Source of the DNA: Streptomyces eurythermus | GTDB lineage: Bacteria; Actinomycetota; Actinomycetes; Streptomycetales; Streptomycetaceae | Assembly (NCBI RefSeq): GCF_014649115.1 | Contig: NZ_BMSK01000006.1 | Location: 39,367-103,366, forward strand | Direction of reading: 5' to 3' | DNA length: 64,000 nucleotides | Part shown: positions 25,402-33,956 of the stretch, in pieces | Position numbering within the stretch: the stretch's first letter is position 1 | Layout of the letters: every line of letters begins with the position of its first letter | Translations under genes and position numbers: made by a program | The notes under the pieces: model-generated | What the model was told of the DNA's origin: nothing | What the model saw: only the letters and a program-made list of their open reading frames with translations | Databases searched by the model: none

Positions 25402-27018
25402 TCACTCGTCGGCGAGCGTCAGGTTCGGCACCCGCCAGGCCGCTATCAGGAAGGCGACCAGGGCCACCGCCGCACCGGCGAGGAAGACGAGCCGCATCGA
25501 GGCGATGTAGCCCTCCAGGAACGGCAGCGCCGCGCCCCGGTCGAGAGACCGCAGGAAAGCCGAGTCCTCCAGGTCGACACCGCCGCCGGGACGCAGCACA
25601 CCCGTCAGGGCGTGGGCGTTGTCCGGCTGGGTGAGCAGACGGCGGTAGGCCGGGTCGCGGCGGGCCTCGGCCAGCCGCTCGGCGATGCGGCCGCCCGCCG
25701 TGGAGAACAGGATGGACAGGAAGGCCGCGGTGCCCACCGTGCCGCCGTTGGAACGGAAGAAGTTGACCGACGCCGTCGCCGCGCCCATGTCCGTACGGGG
25801 CACCTCGGCCTGCGCGAGCGTGGTGAGCGTCTGCATCGACGCGCCGAGCCCCGCGCCCATCAGGGCCATGCCGAGGGCCGCCTGCCACAGCGGGCTGTCC
25901 ACGCGCAGGGTCGCGAACACGAGCATCGCGGCGGTGAACGAGCCGATGCCGGCGACGAGATGGACCTTGAAGCGCCCGGTGCGCGCGATCAGCCGGCCCA
26001 CCAGCAACGTCACGGCGAGGTTCGCGGCGACCGTGGGAAGGGTGGCGAGCCCCGCCTCCATGGGGCTCATGCCGCGGACGAGCTGGAGATAGAGCGGCAG
26101 GGTCGTCATCGCGCCGAACATGCCGATGCCGACGACGAAGTGCAGCCCGACACCCAGCCGGAAGGCACGGATGCGGAACAGTCGGGGTGGCAGCAGCGCG
26201 GCCGCGCCCATCCGGCGCTCCACCACGACGAAGGCGACGAGTCCCAGCGTGCCGACGGCGTACATCAGCAGCGCCGGGGGCGAGCCCCAGCCCCAGGTGC
26301 GGCCCTGCTCGGCGACGGTCAGCAGCGGCACGATCCCCACGGCCAGCGCAAGGGCCCCGCGGTAGTCGAGCCGGTGCCGCACCCGCCGGTGCGGGAACCG
26401 CAGGACGCGGACGATCGCCACGGCCGCCACGGCCGCGAGCGGCACGTTGAGCAGGAAGATCCAGCGCCAGCCGTCGATGCCCAGCAGCGTCTCCCGGTCC
26501 GCGAGGGCCCCGCCCGCCAGTGGGCCCACGATGCTGGCGCCGCCGAACACGGCCATGAAGTAGCCCTGGTAGCGGCCCCGTTCGCGCGGGGTGGTGATGT
26601 CGGCGACGATCGTCATGGCCAACGACATCAGCCCGCCGCCACCGAGCCCCTGCACGGCCCGGAACGCCGCCAGTTCGTAGATGGACGTGGCGCAGCCGCA
26701 CAGCAGCGAGCCGGCCGTGAACAGGCCGATCGCGGCGAGGTACACGGGCCGCCGGCCGTGGATGTCGGAGAGCTTGCCGTACAGCGGGGTCGCGAGGGTG
26801 GCGGTGATGAGGTACGCGGTGGTCGCCCAGGCCTGGGCCGTCAGCCCGTGCAGGTCGTCGGCGATGGTCCGCAGCGCGGACGCGACCACCGTCTGGTCCA
26901 GCGCCCCCAGGAACATGCCCAGTACCAGTCCGGACATCACCGTGGTGATCTGCCGGTGGCCGAGCCGTACGGGCGCGTCCCCGGCCGCGTTCTGCCGTTG
27001 GGTTTCGGAGGAGGTCAC
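25402..27018 (-). CDS. MFS drug/metabolite exporter, DHA2 (EmrB/QacA) type
   Basis: This 538-residue transporter has about 14 hydrophobic segments and the DHA2 landmarks: LGMFLGALDQTVVASALRTIADDL in helix 1, GKLSDIHGRRPVY (motif A), and ERGRYQGYFMAVFGGASIVGPLAGG (motif C region). It would export a small molecule with proton exchange. The start is GTG 27018, after an AGGA site. It is the last gene of a minus-strand group behind a glycosyltransferase and a UDP-sugar dehydrogenase, so its cargo may be a glycosylated metabolite. Confidence 0.9.
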   Translation of the reverse strand: MTSSETQRQNAAGDAPVRLGHRQITTVMSGLVLGMFLGALDQTVVASALRTIADDLHGLTAQAWATTAYLITATLATPLYGKLSDIHGRRPVYLAAIGLFTAGSLLCGCATSIYELAAFRAVQGLGGGGLMSLAMTIVADITTPRERGRYQGYFMAVFGGASIVGPLAGGALADRETLLGIDGWRWIFLLNVPLAAVAAVAIVRVLRFPHRRVRHRLDYRGALALAVGIVPLLTVAEQGRTWGWGSPPALLMYAVGTLGLVAFVVVERRMGAAALLPPRLFRIRAFRLGVGLHFVVGIGMFGAMTTLPLYLQLVRGMSPMEAGLATLPTVAANLAVTLLVGRLIARTGRFKVHLVAGIGSFTAAMLVFATLRVDSPLWQAALGMALMGAGLGASMQTLTTLAQAEVPRTDMGAATASVNFFRSNGGTVGTAAFLSILFSTAGGRIAERLAEARRDPAYRRLLTQPDNAHALTGVLRPGGGVDLEDSAFLRSLDRGAALPFLEGYIASMRLVFLAGAAVALVAFLIAAWRVPNLTLADE

Positions 27019-27110
27019 ACATCGTCCTAGAGGAGTGGGTGCCGGGGGAGAGGTGTCGGGGGCCGCGCCCGTGCCGTGGGAGCGGCCCCCGTGCGCTGTG
27101 ACCCGGGGAG

Positions 27111-28319
27111 CTACCCGGCGATCGCCTCCAGGTCGGCGACCGCCTGCTCGATGTCGGGCAGCGTCAGCATCGCCAGCCGGGCCGCCCGCATCCGCGCCCT
27201 GGGCGCCGGGTCGGCGAGCAGCGTCCGGCACATGCCGGCGATGCCGCGCACGCTGCGGTCGGTGATGTGTCCGCCCAGCCCCAGCTCCACCACGCGCTCC
27301 GCGTTGATGTGCTGATCCCCGAAGTGCGGCAGCACCGCGAGCGGAGTGCCGGTGCGCAGGGCCTCGCGGACGCTGTTGAAGCCGCCGTGGGTGAGGAACA
27401 GGTCCACCGACTCCAGCAGCAGCGGCTGCGGCACCCGCTCGGTGACGCGGACGTGCCCGGGCAGCCCCTCGGTGTCCACCGGAACCCCGGAGGTCGACAC
27501 GATCACAGTGCAGTCGTCCAGCTCGGCCGCCGCGCCCAGGATCGCCTCCAGGCTCTCGGCGACGTCGGGGAGTTCCACCGGCAACGGGTTGGCCCCGGCC
27601 CCCATCTGCTCGCGCACCACCGGCAGGGCGGTGCCGATCGCCGCGTACACCAGGGGCCGGTCCGTGGGCAGTTCGACGACCCACCCGGGCAGCACCTGGT
27701 GCCGTTCGACGTCCACCGTCTGCCGGTACGCCAGGGCCGGCGGCAGGTGCCGGCAGAAGGAGTGGGAGGGCGGTACGTAGTCGACACGGCCGTGTGCCAC
27801 GAGGGACAGCGGATCGTCCCGCTCGGGCAGGCCCAGCTCCCGGCGCCGTTCGTTGAGCCGGGGCAGTACCTCTTCGGGCTCGATGGTGTTGGAGAACCCG
27901 GAGGGTGTCGGCAGCTGCGGCACGCCCAGTTGCTCGGCGATGAGCACCGCGGCCATGTCCATGCCGTCCCGCAGGACCAGATCGGGCCGGAACTCCCGGG
28001 TGACGGGGGCGAGGATGTCCAGGTGCTGCTTGACGCTCGGCCCGGCCAGGGCCCGCATCAGCAGGCGCGGCAGTACCGGCGAGGACAGGGACAGCCCGGC
28101 GCTGTCCTGGAGTTCGGCGAGGTGCGGGCCGAGCATGGCGACGGGGTCGAACTGCGGTAAGACGGCGCGGACTTCCACGTCGTCGCCGTGGAACACGGGG
28201 GCCAGGGCCTCGGTGGTGACCACCAGGACCTGATGCCCGGCTTTGGAGAGGGCGCGCAGCAGGGGCAGTTGAGCACGCCCGTGCGAGGGACTGCCGAGCG
28301 TGGTGCACAGGACTCGCAT
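27111..28319 (-). CDS. GT1-family glycosyltransferase (macrolide/UGT type)
   Basis: This 402-residue enzyme is of the two-Rossmann GT-B fold that glycosylates small molecules. The N-terminal acceptor domain starts MRVLCTTLGSPSHGRAQLPLLRAL. The C-terminal donor motif is VPQPLLLESVDLFLTHGGFNSVREALRTGTPLAVLPHFGDQ, close to the UGT/MGT signature with the HGG-x-NS and final DQ that contacts the sugar. The adjacent UDP-sugar dehydrogenase suggests UDP-glucuronate as donor; this is inference. It is followed 92 bases later by the exporter. Confidence 0.9.
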   Translation of the reverse strand: MRVLCTTLGSPSHGRAQLPLLRALSKAGHQVLVVTTEALAPVFHGDDVEVRAVLPQFDPVAMLGPHLAELQDSAGLSLSSPVLPRLLMRALAGPSVKQHLDILAPVTREFRPDLVLRDGMDMAAVLIAEQLGVPQLPTPSGFSNTIEPEEVLPRLNERRRELGLPERDDPLSLVAHGRVDYVPPSHSFCRHLPPALAYRQTVDVERHQVLPGWVVELPTDRPLVYAAIGTALPVVREQMGAGANPLPVELPDVAESLEAILGAAAELDDCTVIVSTSGVPVDTEGLPGHVRVTERVPQPLLLESVDLFLTHGGFNSVREALRTGTPLAVLPHFGDQHINAERVVELGLGGHITDRSVRGIAGMCRTLLADPAPRARMRAARLAMLTLPDIEQAVADLEAIAG

Positions 28320-28512
28320 GGGGGGTGGGCCTTTCTCTCGTGGAGTTTCGGCGGTGGCAGGCGAAGGGAGCCGGGGTCGGCCGGAGCACGCGGGAGACCC
28401 GGACGGAGCGGCAGACGTGGCTGAGCGGCGTGCGGCGCTCGGTTTCGGCGTACGCGGTGTCGAGCGGCGCGTCAGGCGCGGACGGCCACAGCGCGGTTCG
28501 TCCGCTCCCGGC

Positions 28513-29835
28513 TCATGCCACCGGCGCCGGTGCGCTCGCGCGTCCGATGCCCTGCCAGCTCAGTCCGGCCCGGGCGAGCCGGTCCGGGTCCAGCAGGTTG
28601 CGGAAGTCATGGACCTCGTGGCCCGTCATGCGCGCGGCGATCGCCGCCCAGTCGAGGTCGCGCAGCTGTGGCCACTCGGTGAGGACGATGCAGGCCGCGG
28701 CCCCCTCCGCCGCCCGCACCGGGTCGTCGGCGAGCTCGGCCAGATCGCTCAGGTCGGGCTGCTCCTCGCACAACGCCGGGTCGTATGCGGTGAGTTCGGC
28801 GCCCCGCTCGCGCAGCAGCCGGGCGACGGCGAGTGCGGGCGAGTCGCGCAGGTCGGAGGTGCCGGCCTTGAACGTCAGCCCGTACAGGGCGAGCCGTACG
28901 CCGTGCAGCGAGCCGTCCGGGCCGCGCCCGCACGCGGCGGCGATCCGCTCGACGAGCCGGCGCTGATGGGTGACGTTGGTGTCGATCGTGGCGCGCAGCA
29001 GCGGGAAGTCGACCCCGGCCTGCTCGCACACGGTGAGCAGGGCGTGGGTGTCCTTCGGCAGGCAGGAGCCGCCCCAGCCGGGGCCGGGCAGCAGGAAGGA
29101 GGAGCCGATGCGCGGGTCCCGGCCGATGCCCTCCGTGACATCGCCGATGTCGGCGCCGAACCGCTCGCAGGCGGTGGCGAGGTTGTTGGCGAAGGACAGT
29201 TTCATCGCGAGGAAGAAGTTCGCCGCGTACTTGGTCAGTTCGGCGCTCGCCGGGTCGGTGAGCACCAGCGGCGCGTCCAGCGCGGCGTACAGGTCGGCCA
29301 CCCGCCGGGCGGCGTCCCGCCGGGCGGCGCCGATCACGATCCGGTCGGGGTGCAGGAAGTCGTGGACGGCGCGTCCCTCGCGCAGGAACTCGGGGTTGCT
29401 CACGACGGACACGTCCGCCCGCCCGAGCAGTGCGGCGACGCGCTCGCTGGTACCCACCGGCACGGTCGACTTGTTGACGACCACACAGCCGGGCGGCAGT
29501 ACGTCACGTATCTGCTCCGCGACGGCCTCCACGGCGGCGAGATCGGCGGCGCCGCCCGCGCCCATGGGGGTGGGCAGGCACAGGAAGACCACCTCGGCCT
29601 GAGCGACGGCTGCCGCGGTGTCCTCGGTGAACTCCAGCCGGCCCGCCTCCAGGGCGTCCCGGACGGTCTCGGGCAGGCCGGGCTCCAGGATGTCCACCCG
29701 GGCCGCGCGCAGCCGTTCCACCTTTTGGGGGTCGGCGTCCGCGCACACCACCGCATGGCCGAGGGAGGCGAGACAGGCACCGGTGGTCAGTCCGACGTAA
29801 CCGGTACCGACCACGGCGACGCGTTGAGCAGGCAC
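28513..29835 (-). CDS. UDP-glucose/GDP-mannose 6-dehydrogenase family
   Basis: This is a 440-residue NAD-dependent sugar-nucleotide dehydrogenase, most likely making UDP-glucuronate. It has the Rossmann start VAVVGTGYVGLTTGACLA, the STVPVGTSERV segment, NPEFLREGRAVHDFLHPDRIVIG, the helix hinge around AELTKYAANFFLAMKLSFANN, and the catalytic Cys in GGSCLPKD. The C-terminal domain (LTFKAGTSDLRDSPAL) is present, so it is complete. It starts at GTG 29835, first in the group with the GT and exporter, and faces the TetR gene. Confidence 0.92.
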   Translation of the reverse strand: MPAQRVAVVGTGYVGLTTGACLASLGHAVVCADADPQKVERLRAARVDILEPGLPETVRDALEAGRLEFTEDTAAAVAQAEVVFLCLPTPMGAGGAADLAAVEAVAEQIRDVLPPGCVVVNKSTVPVGTSERVAALLGRADVSVVSNPEFLREGRAVHDFLHPDRIVIGAARRDAARRVADLYAALDAPLVLTDPASAELTKYAANFFLAMKLSFANNLATACERFGADIGDVTEGIGRDPRIGSSFLLPGPGWGGSCLPKDTHALLTVCEQAGVDFPLLRATIDTNVTHQRRLVERIAAACGRGPDGSLHGVRLALYGLTFKAGTSDLRDSPALAVARLLRERGAELTAYDPALCEEQPDLSDLAELADDPVRAAEGAAACIVLTEWPQLRDLDWAAIAARMTGHEVHDFRNLLDPDRLARAGLSWQGIGRASAPAPVA

Positions 29836-29975
29836 AGAAGATCACCATTTCCGGTCGATGGGGCCCGTGGGACGGCCTCGGCGGCGCGCGGGAAGGGCGC
29901 ACGCCGCCGCGTCGTGCGGGCGACCTGGAACGGGCCGACTCCGTCGTACGGCCCTGGGACAGAGAGGAACTGAAG

Positions 29976-30038
29976 TCATCAATCGTTGACCCGTTCCAGG
30001 TATGGCATGCGGAGCGAACACAAGTCAACGTTTGATGA
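29976..30038. promoter_or_regulatory. Paired inverted TetR operator sites
   Basis: TCATCAATCGTTGAC (29976-29990) and GTCAACGTTTGATGA (30024-30038) are inverted copies matching at 14 of 15 positions. Each is itself a near-palindrome of form TCAA-N3-TTGA. They lie between the divergent dehydrogenase and TetR starts, 33 bases apart, and are likely bound by that TetR. Confidence 0.8.
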
Positions 30039-30125
30039 CAACGATCGGTGACTTTGAGCCAGCAGCCACAGGCTGGAACATGGGCCGTTGGCGGGCGGGC
30101 CGCCTGACGATGGAGGTTTGGTGAC

Positions 30126-30788
30126 GTGACGGGAGTACAGAACGGCGAGGCGTCGGAAGCGGTGGCCGACCGGCCCGCCCGGAGGCGTTCGGCGACGGCC
30201 ACGCGCGCGGCGCTCAGGACCGCCGCGGCCTTCCGGTTCGGCAAGTACGGATACGAGGGCACCAGCGTGCGCGACATCGCGGGTGACGTGGGTGTGGACG
30301 CGGCTCTCGTCTACCGCTACTTCGGCTCGAAGGAAGCGCTGTTCAACGATGTGACGGGCGCCGGCAAGATATTCGAACCCCTGCTGCAGGAGCCGGTGGA
30401 GGCGATACCCGACTGGCTCTGCGCCATGCTCCTGGGGGCGCCGAAGGACGGGGAGTTCACCCACCCGGTGCTCTCGGTACTGCGGTCCTCCGGCAAGAGC
30501 GAGGCGGTCGCGCGGCTGCGGGCGGATTTCAGCGAGGTGTTCTCCACCCGTCTGGCGGCCCGCCTCGGCGGTCCCGACGCCGAGTTGAGGGCGGAGCTCC
30601 TGGCGGCCTGGATGCTCGGCACCAGCCTCGTCCTCACGGAGATCCGCCCCCCGGCGCTCCAGTCGGCACCGGACGCCAAGCTGGAGAAATATCTCCGGTC
30701 GGTCATCACGACGCTCCTCGGCCCGGCGGCACTTGACGGAGGGGCGCCCGAGACGGGGGACGGCTGCCGGGCGGGGGGTGATCACTGA
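30126..30788 (+). CDS. TetR-family regulator of the sugar-dehydrogenase/GT/exporter operon
   Basis: This 220-residue regulator has the HTH at about residues 25-70 (LRTAAAFRFGKYGYEGTSVRDIAGDVGVDAALVYRYF) and a C-terminal domain typical of actinobacterial TetRs near exporters (SVLRSSGKSEAVARLRADF). It begins at GTG 30126 with GGAGG nine bases upstream. It is divergent from the dehydrogenase gene with paired operators between. It is followed by the next MFS unit, which has its own operator of a different sequence. Confidence 0.9.
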   Translation: MTGVQNGEASEAVADRPARRRSATATRAALRTAAAFRFGKYGYEGTSVRDIAGDVGVDAALVYRYFGSKEALFNDVTGAGKIFEPLLQEPVEAIPDWLCAMLLGAPKDGEFTHPVLSVLRSSGKSEAVARLRADFSEVFSTRLAARLGGPDAELRAELLAAWMLGTSLVLTEIRPPALQSAPDAKLEKYLRSVITTLLGPAALDGGAPETGDGCRAGGDH

Positions 30789-30808
30789 GAAACCGATTGA
30801 AGTAAGCA

Positions 30809-30822
30809 TGCGGTCGTACGTA
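30809..30822 (+). promoter_or_regulatory. Operator A, TGCGGTCGTACGTA, of the second TetR unit
   Basis: This 14-mer matches operators at 33081-33094 and 33809-33822 at 11 of 14 positions common to all three. It lies 61 bases upstream of the MFS start, inside the only non-coding stretch before that gene. Confidence 0.8.
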
Positions 30823-30883
30823 TTCTTTGTGGGGCTCGGAGTCGCTGAGCCAGTTGCGCCCTGCCGCGAAAGGGATGCCCCAC

Positions 30884-32350
30884 GTGTCGAATGCCAGCCC
30901 CACCATCAAGACCGCGCCCGGCGCGCGGCCGGGTCCAGAGGACGCGGTGCCCTGGGTCACGCTGTCGACCGTCATGATCGGAATGTTCATGGCGATCCTG
31001 GACTCGTTCATCGTCGTCGTGGCCGGTCCGGCCATCCGGACCGAACTCAGGGCGACCGCGAGCGAGCTGCAATGGGTCCTCGCGGGCTACCAGTTGAGCT
31101 ACGCCGTCGTCCTGATCACCGGAGGCCGGCTCGCGGACCTCTACGGGCGCAGACGCGTCTTCGTCATCGGGACGGCGGTCTTCACGGTCTCGTCCCTCGC
31201 CTGTGCCGTGGCCGGCGGTCCGGGCATGCTCATCGGCGCCCGCATCGTCCAGGGCCTCGGCGCGGCCCTGATGGTGCCACAGGTCTTCACCGTCATCACG
31301 CTGACCGTCCCGGCGCGAAGCCGGCACCGTGTCTTCGGCGTCCTCGGGGTCGTCATGGGGATGGCCTCGGTCAGCGGTCAGGTGGTCGGCGGCCTCCTGA
31401 TCGGCGCGGATCTCTTCGGCTCCGGCTGGCGCTCGGTGTTCTGGGTGAACATCCCCATCGGCATCGCCACCATTCTGCTGGCCCTCGCGCACGTACCGGA
31501 GTCGCGGGCGGAGCGGACCCGCAAGCTCGACGTGCCCGGTGTCCTGGTCCTCAGCGCGGCCCTGCTGCTGCTCACCTACCCGCTCATCCAGGGCCGGGAC
31601 GCGGGTTGGCCCTGGTGGACATGGGCCTGCTTCGCGGCGAGCGCCCTGGCGTTCGCGCTCTTCGTCGCGCTGGAGCGAGCGGTCGACCGGCGCGGTGGTG
31701 AGCCGCTGGTCAAGCTGTCACTCTTCGCCCAGCGCTCGTTCTCGCTCGGCATCGTCCTGGTCCTCGCCGTGTACGCGCTGCTGACCTCGTACTATCTGGC
31801 GCTGTCCGTCTCGATGCAGGAAGGGCTGGGCATGTCGGCCCTCGGCGCGGGGCTGGTCTACGCGCCGGCGGCGGTGACCTTCTTCGTCTGCGGTCTGATC
31901 GCCGGGCGGCTCGTGCCCAAGTACGGCCGCCGCGTGCTGGAGATGGGTGCGGTCGTCCTCTCGGCCGGCTATCTGACGACCGCCGTGGTCCTGCTGTCCG
32001 GGCCGCGGCTGACGCCCCTGCTCGTCATCCCGACCCTGATGCTGCAGAGCGTGGGGGGCGGCTTGCTGATCACCCCGCTGCTCAATACGGTCCTGGCGCG
32101 GATCGATCCGCAGACCGCGGGGATGGCCTCCGGATCGCTGTCCACGGCTCAGCAGGTCGGTGCCGCGCTGGGCGTGGCGGTCGTCGGGGCGGTGTTCTTC
32201 CACACCTTCCATGCCGGTGCCGCCTCGGGGGACCGGGTGCACGCGGCGGGGCACGCGTTCGCGCTGACGTCCCTGACGGCCTGCGCCGTCGCGGCGCTCG
32301 CGGCCCTGCTGGTGTTCCTCCTGCCGAAGGCGCCGCCGGCGAAGCGGTGA
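30884..32350 (+). CDS. MFS drug exporter, DHA2 type
   Basis: This 488-residue 14-helix exporter has FMAILDSFIVVVAGPAIRTEL in helix 1, GRLADLYGRRRVF (motif A), and GVVMGMASVSGQVVGGLLI. Helices continue to the C-terminal TACAVAALAALLVFLLP. The start is GTG 30884, nine bases after AAAGGG; ATG 30875 would leave no spacing to that site. It converges with the TetR gene at 32440-33081, whose predicted operator lies in its promoter, so efflux is probably de-repressed when that TetR binds its ligand. Confidence 0.9.
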   Translation: MSNASPTIKTAPGARPGPEDAVPWVTLSTVMIGMFMAILDSFIVVVAGPAIRTELRATASELQWVLAGYQLSYAVVLITGGRLADLYGRRRVFVIGTAVFTVSSLACAVAGGPGMLIGARIVQGLGAALMVPQVFTVITLTVPARSRHRVFGVLGVVMGMASVSGQVVGGLLIGADLFGSGWRSVFWVNIPIGIATILLALAHVPESRAERTRKLDVPGVLVLSAALLLLTYPLIQGRDAGWPWWTWACFAASALAFALFVALERAVDRRGGEPLVKLSLFAQRSFSLGIVLVLAVYALLTSYYLALSVSMQEGLGMSALGAGLVYAPAAVTFFVCGLIAGRLVPKYGRRVLEMGAVVLSAGYLTTAVVLLSGPRLTPLLVIPTLMLQSVGGGLLITPLLNTVLARIDPQTAGMASGSLSTAQQVGAALGVAVVGAVFFHTFHAGAASGDRVHAAGHAFALTSLTACAVAALAALLVFLLPKAPPAKR

Positions 32351-32439
32351 CGGCACGGGGTGGGAGGGCCGGCGCCTTGGGTGAGCGATTCCCCCGAGGC
32401 GCCGACCCGTTGTCGCGTACGGCCCGGCGCGAGGAACGC

Positions 32440-33081
32440 TCAGACCGCCTTCAGGAGGTCTTCCACGGTGCGGCGGACCTTGGCGACGACATCCCCGTCT
32501 CCCAGTCGCAGGGCCGTGTTGGCCGCGCAGAGCACGGAATCGATCTGGAAGACCGCGAGGTCGATGTCGAGCTCCGCGATCTCGTGGGACTCGACGGCGG
32601 TCCGCAGTTCCGCCCCGATGGTGTCGAGCCATTCCCGCTGATGGCGAAGGAGGGTGTCGCGGACCGGTCCGGGCCTGCTGTCGAATCGGGCCATGTTCGC
32701 GACGCGGAAGCAGCCGCCCTCGAACAGCGGTGCCCTCGCGTACTCGATCCAGTGCTCGATCAGGGAGCGCAGCCGGGCGGCTCCGGGAGTCGCGTCGCGT
32801 GCCGGGCGGACGACCGCGTCGATGAACATGTCGCGCGCGTACTCGACGGTCGCGAGCTGGAGCACCTCCTTGGACCTGAAGAGGGTCTGGATGCCCGCCT
32901 TGCTCATGCCCGTATCGGTCGCGAGACGGCCGAAGCTCACGTCGTCCAGTCCGTCGACCGAGGCGATGTCGACCGCGCGGCGCAGCGCGGCCTCACGCGT
33001 CCGCGCCCCTTTGAGCAGGCGTTTGTCGGTGACCGACACCGTGTCCGCCCGCGTGGCGAACGTACGTGCCCCAGTGTCCAT
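32440..33081 (-). CDS. TetR-family regulator of the MFS/GDSL unit
   Basis: This 213-residue regulator has an HTH at about residues 28-75 (REAALRRAVDIASVDGLDDVSFGRLATDTGMSKAGIQTLF). The C-terminal domain is of the TetR_C_16-like type (LEGGCF-like PLFEGGCFRVANMARFD). ATG 33081 directly abuts the operator and has no ribosome site; GTG 33039 is a possible true start. Its predicted operator recurs before the MFS gene and the GDSL gene, so it seems to command three promoters including its own. Confidence 0.88.
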   Translation of the reverse strand: MDTGARTFATRADTVSVTDKRLLKGARTREAALRRAVDIASVDGLDDVSFGRLATDTGMSKAGIQTLFRSKEVLQLATVEYARDMFIDAVVRPARDATPGAARLRSLIEHWIEYARAPLFEGGCFRVANMARFDSRPGPVRDTLLRHQREWLDTIGAELRTAVESHEIAELDIDLAVFQIDSVLCAANTALRLGDGDVVAKVRRTVEDLLKAV

Positions 33082-33094
33082 ACGGTCGATCGTA
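33081..33094 (-). promoter_or_regulatory. Operator B, TACGGTCGATCGTA, at the TetR start
   Basis: This near-perfect palindrome (12 of 14 positions symmetric) directly adjoins the TetR ATG. It shares CGGTCG and CGTA at identical positions with operators A and C. Autoregulation is likely. Confidence 0.8.
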
Positions 33095-33126
33095 CTCGGG
33101 TGCGGGCGCGCGGCGTGAACGGGCCT

Positions 33127-33798
33127 TCAGGGCGTGCGGTGCGCCAGGGCGGCGGCCAGCGCCCGGACCATCTCGCCGGCCATGACGGCCTGGCCCGACG
33201 TGGAGAAGTGGACGCGGTCCGCGCTCAGCAGGTTCTCCCGGGAGTTGACGGGGTGGTCCCACATGTCGACGACCACCGCGCCGTACTCGCCGGCGAGGGC
33301 GCGGACGAGGTCGTTGAGGGAGAGCACGCGCTCCGTCCAGTCGGGGAAGACCGGCACGACGTAGGAGCGCCCCAGGGTGAAGGTCGTCAGCAGCGCACCC
33401 GTGGCCGCCGCCAGGTCGTACAGCGTGCGCAGGTTCCGCTCGATCTCCCCGAAATCCGGTGCGCGGCGCAGGAGATCGTTGGCGCCGCAGGGGAGGTGCA
33501 GCAGGTCCGGGGCGAACTCCCGCATCGCGTCGGCCTGATGGGCGAGGGTGGCGGCCGTCGTCGCGCCGTTCACCGCCGTGTTCAGGTAGGCCAGCGCGGG
33601 CCGCACCTGCCGCAGGATGTGCGCGACGCGATCGGACCAGCCCTGGTCGCCGTAGCCGACGCTCTTGTCCCCGGTCCCTGCCGAGAGGCTGTCCCCGATC
33701 ACGGCGTACCGCTGCCAGGGGGCGTCGAACAGCATCGCCGCGGCGTCGAGCGTGGCGAGGCAGAAGGGATCGGTCTCCTCGGTGAGGGTCGTAGTCAT
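33127..33798 (-). CDS. SGNH/GDSL-type esterase
   Basis: This 223-residue hydrolase has block I YAVIGDSLSAGTGD with the nucleophile Ser, a Gly in the NTAVNGATTA block, block III CGANDLL with the oxyanion Asn, and the C-terminal D-x-V-H-F (DRVHFSTSGQAV) giving the catalytic Asp and His. No signal peptide is present, so it is cytoplasmic. ATG 33798 has no ribosome site. A TTGACA box at 33827-33832 (minus strand) would place the transcript start at about the ATG, suggesting leaderless translation. Operator C lies in its promoter, linking it to the TetR and MFS genes. Confidence 0.88.
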   Translation of the reverse strand: MTTTLTEETDPFCLATLDAAAMLFDAPWQRYAVIGDSLSAGTGDKSVGYGDQGWSDRVAHILRQVRPALAYLNTAVNGATTAATLAHQADAMREFAPDLLHLPCGANDLLRRAPDFGEIERNLRTLYDLAAATGALLTTFTLGRSYVVPVFPDWTERVLSLNDLVRALAGEYGAVVVDMWDHPVNSRENLLSADRVHFSTSGQAVMAGEMVRALAAALAHRTP

Positions 33799-33808
33799 AA
33801 CCAAAGAG

Positions 33809-33822
33809 TGCGGTCGACCGTA
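33809..33822 (-). promoter_or_regulatory. Operator C, TGCGGTCGACCGTA, before the GDSL esterase
   Basis: CGGTCGACCG at its core is a perfect 10-bp palindrome. The site lies 11-24 bases upstream of the esterase ATG, within the inferred promoter spacer, and matches operators A and B. Confidence 0.85.
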
Positions 33823-33956
33823 TGTATTGTCAATGTGGCGGGGAGTCCCGGAAGCGGGCATCGAGAGATCCGCCGATGGCCGCGCAGTGCCGGCCTGGGC
33901 GCGCCCGCGCTGCCGACGCGCCTTCCGGGAGCCGGCCTTGCGGCCCCCGGCCGGGC

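Noticed and set aside
25402..30788. Antibiotic biosynthetic cluster around the glycosyltransferase
   Set aside because: No polyketide, peptide or terpene synthase or deoxysugar genes are present in the flanks.
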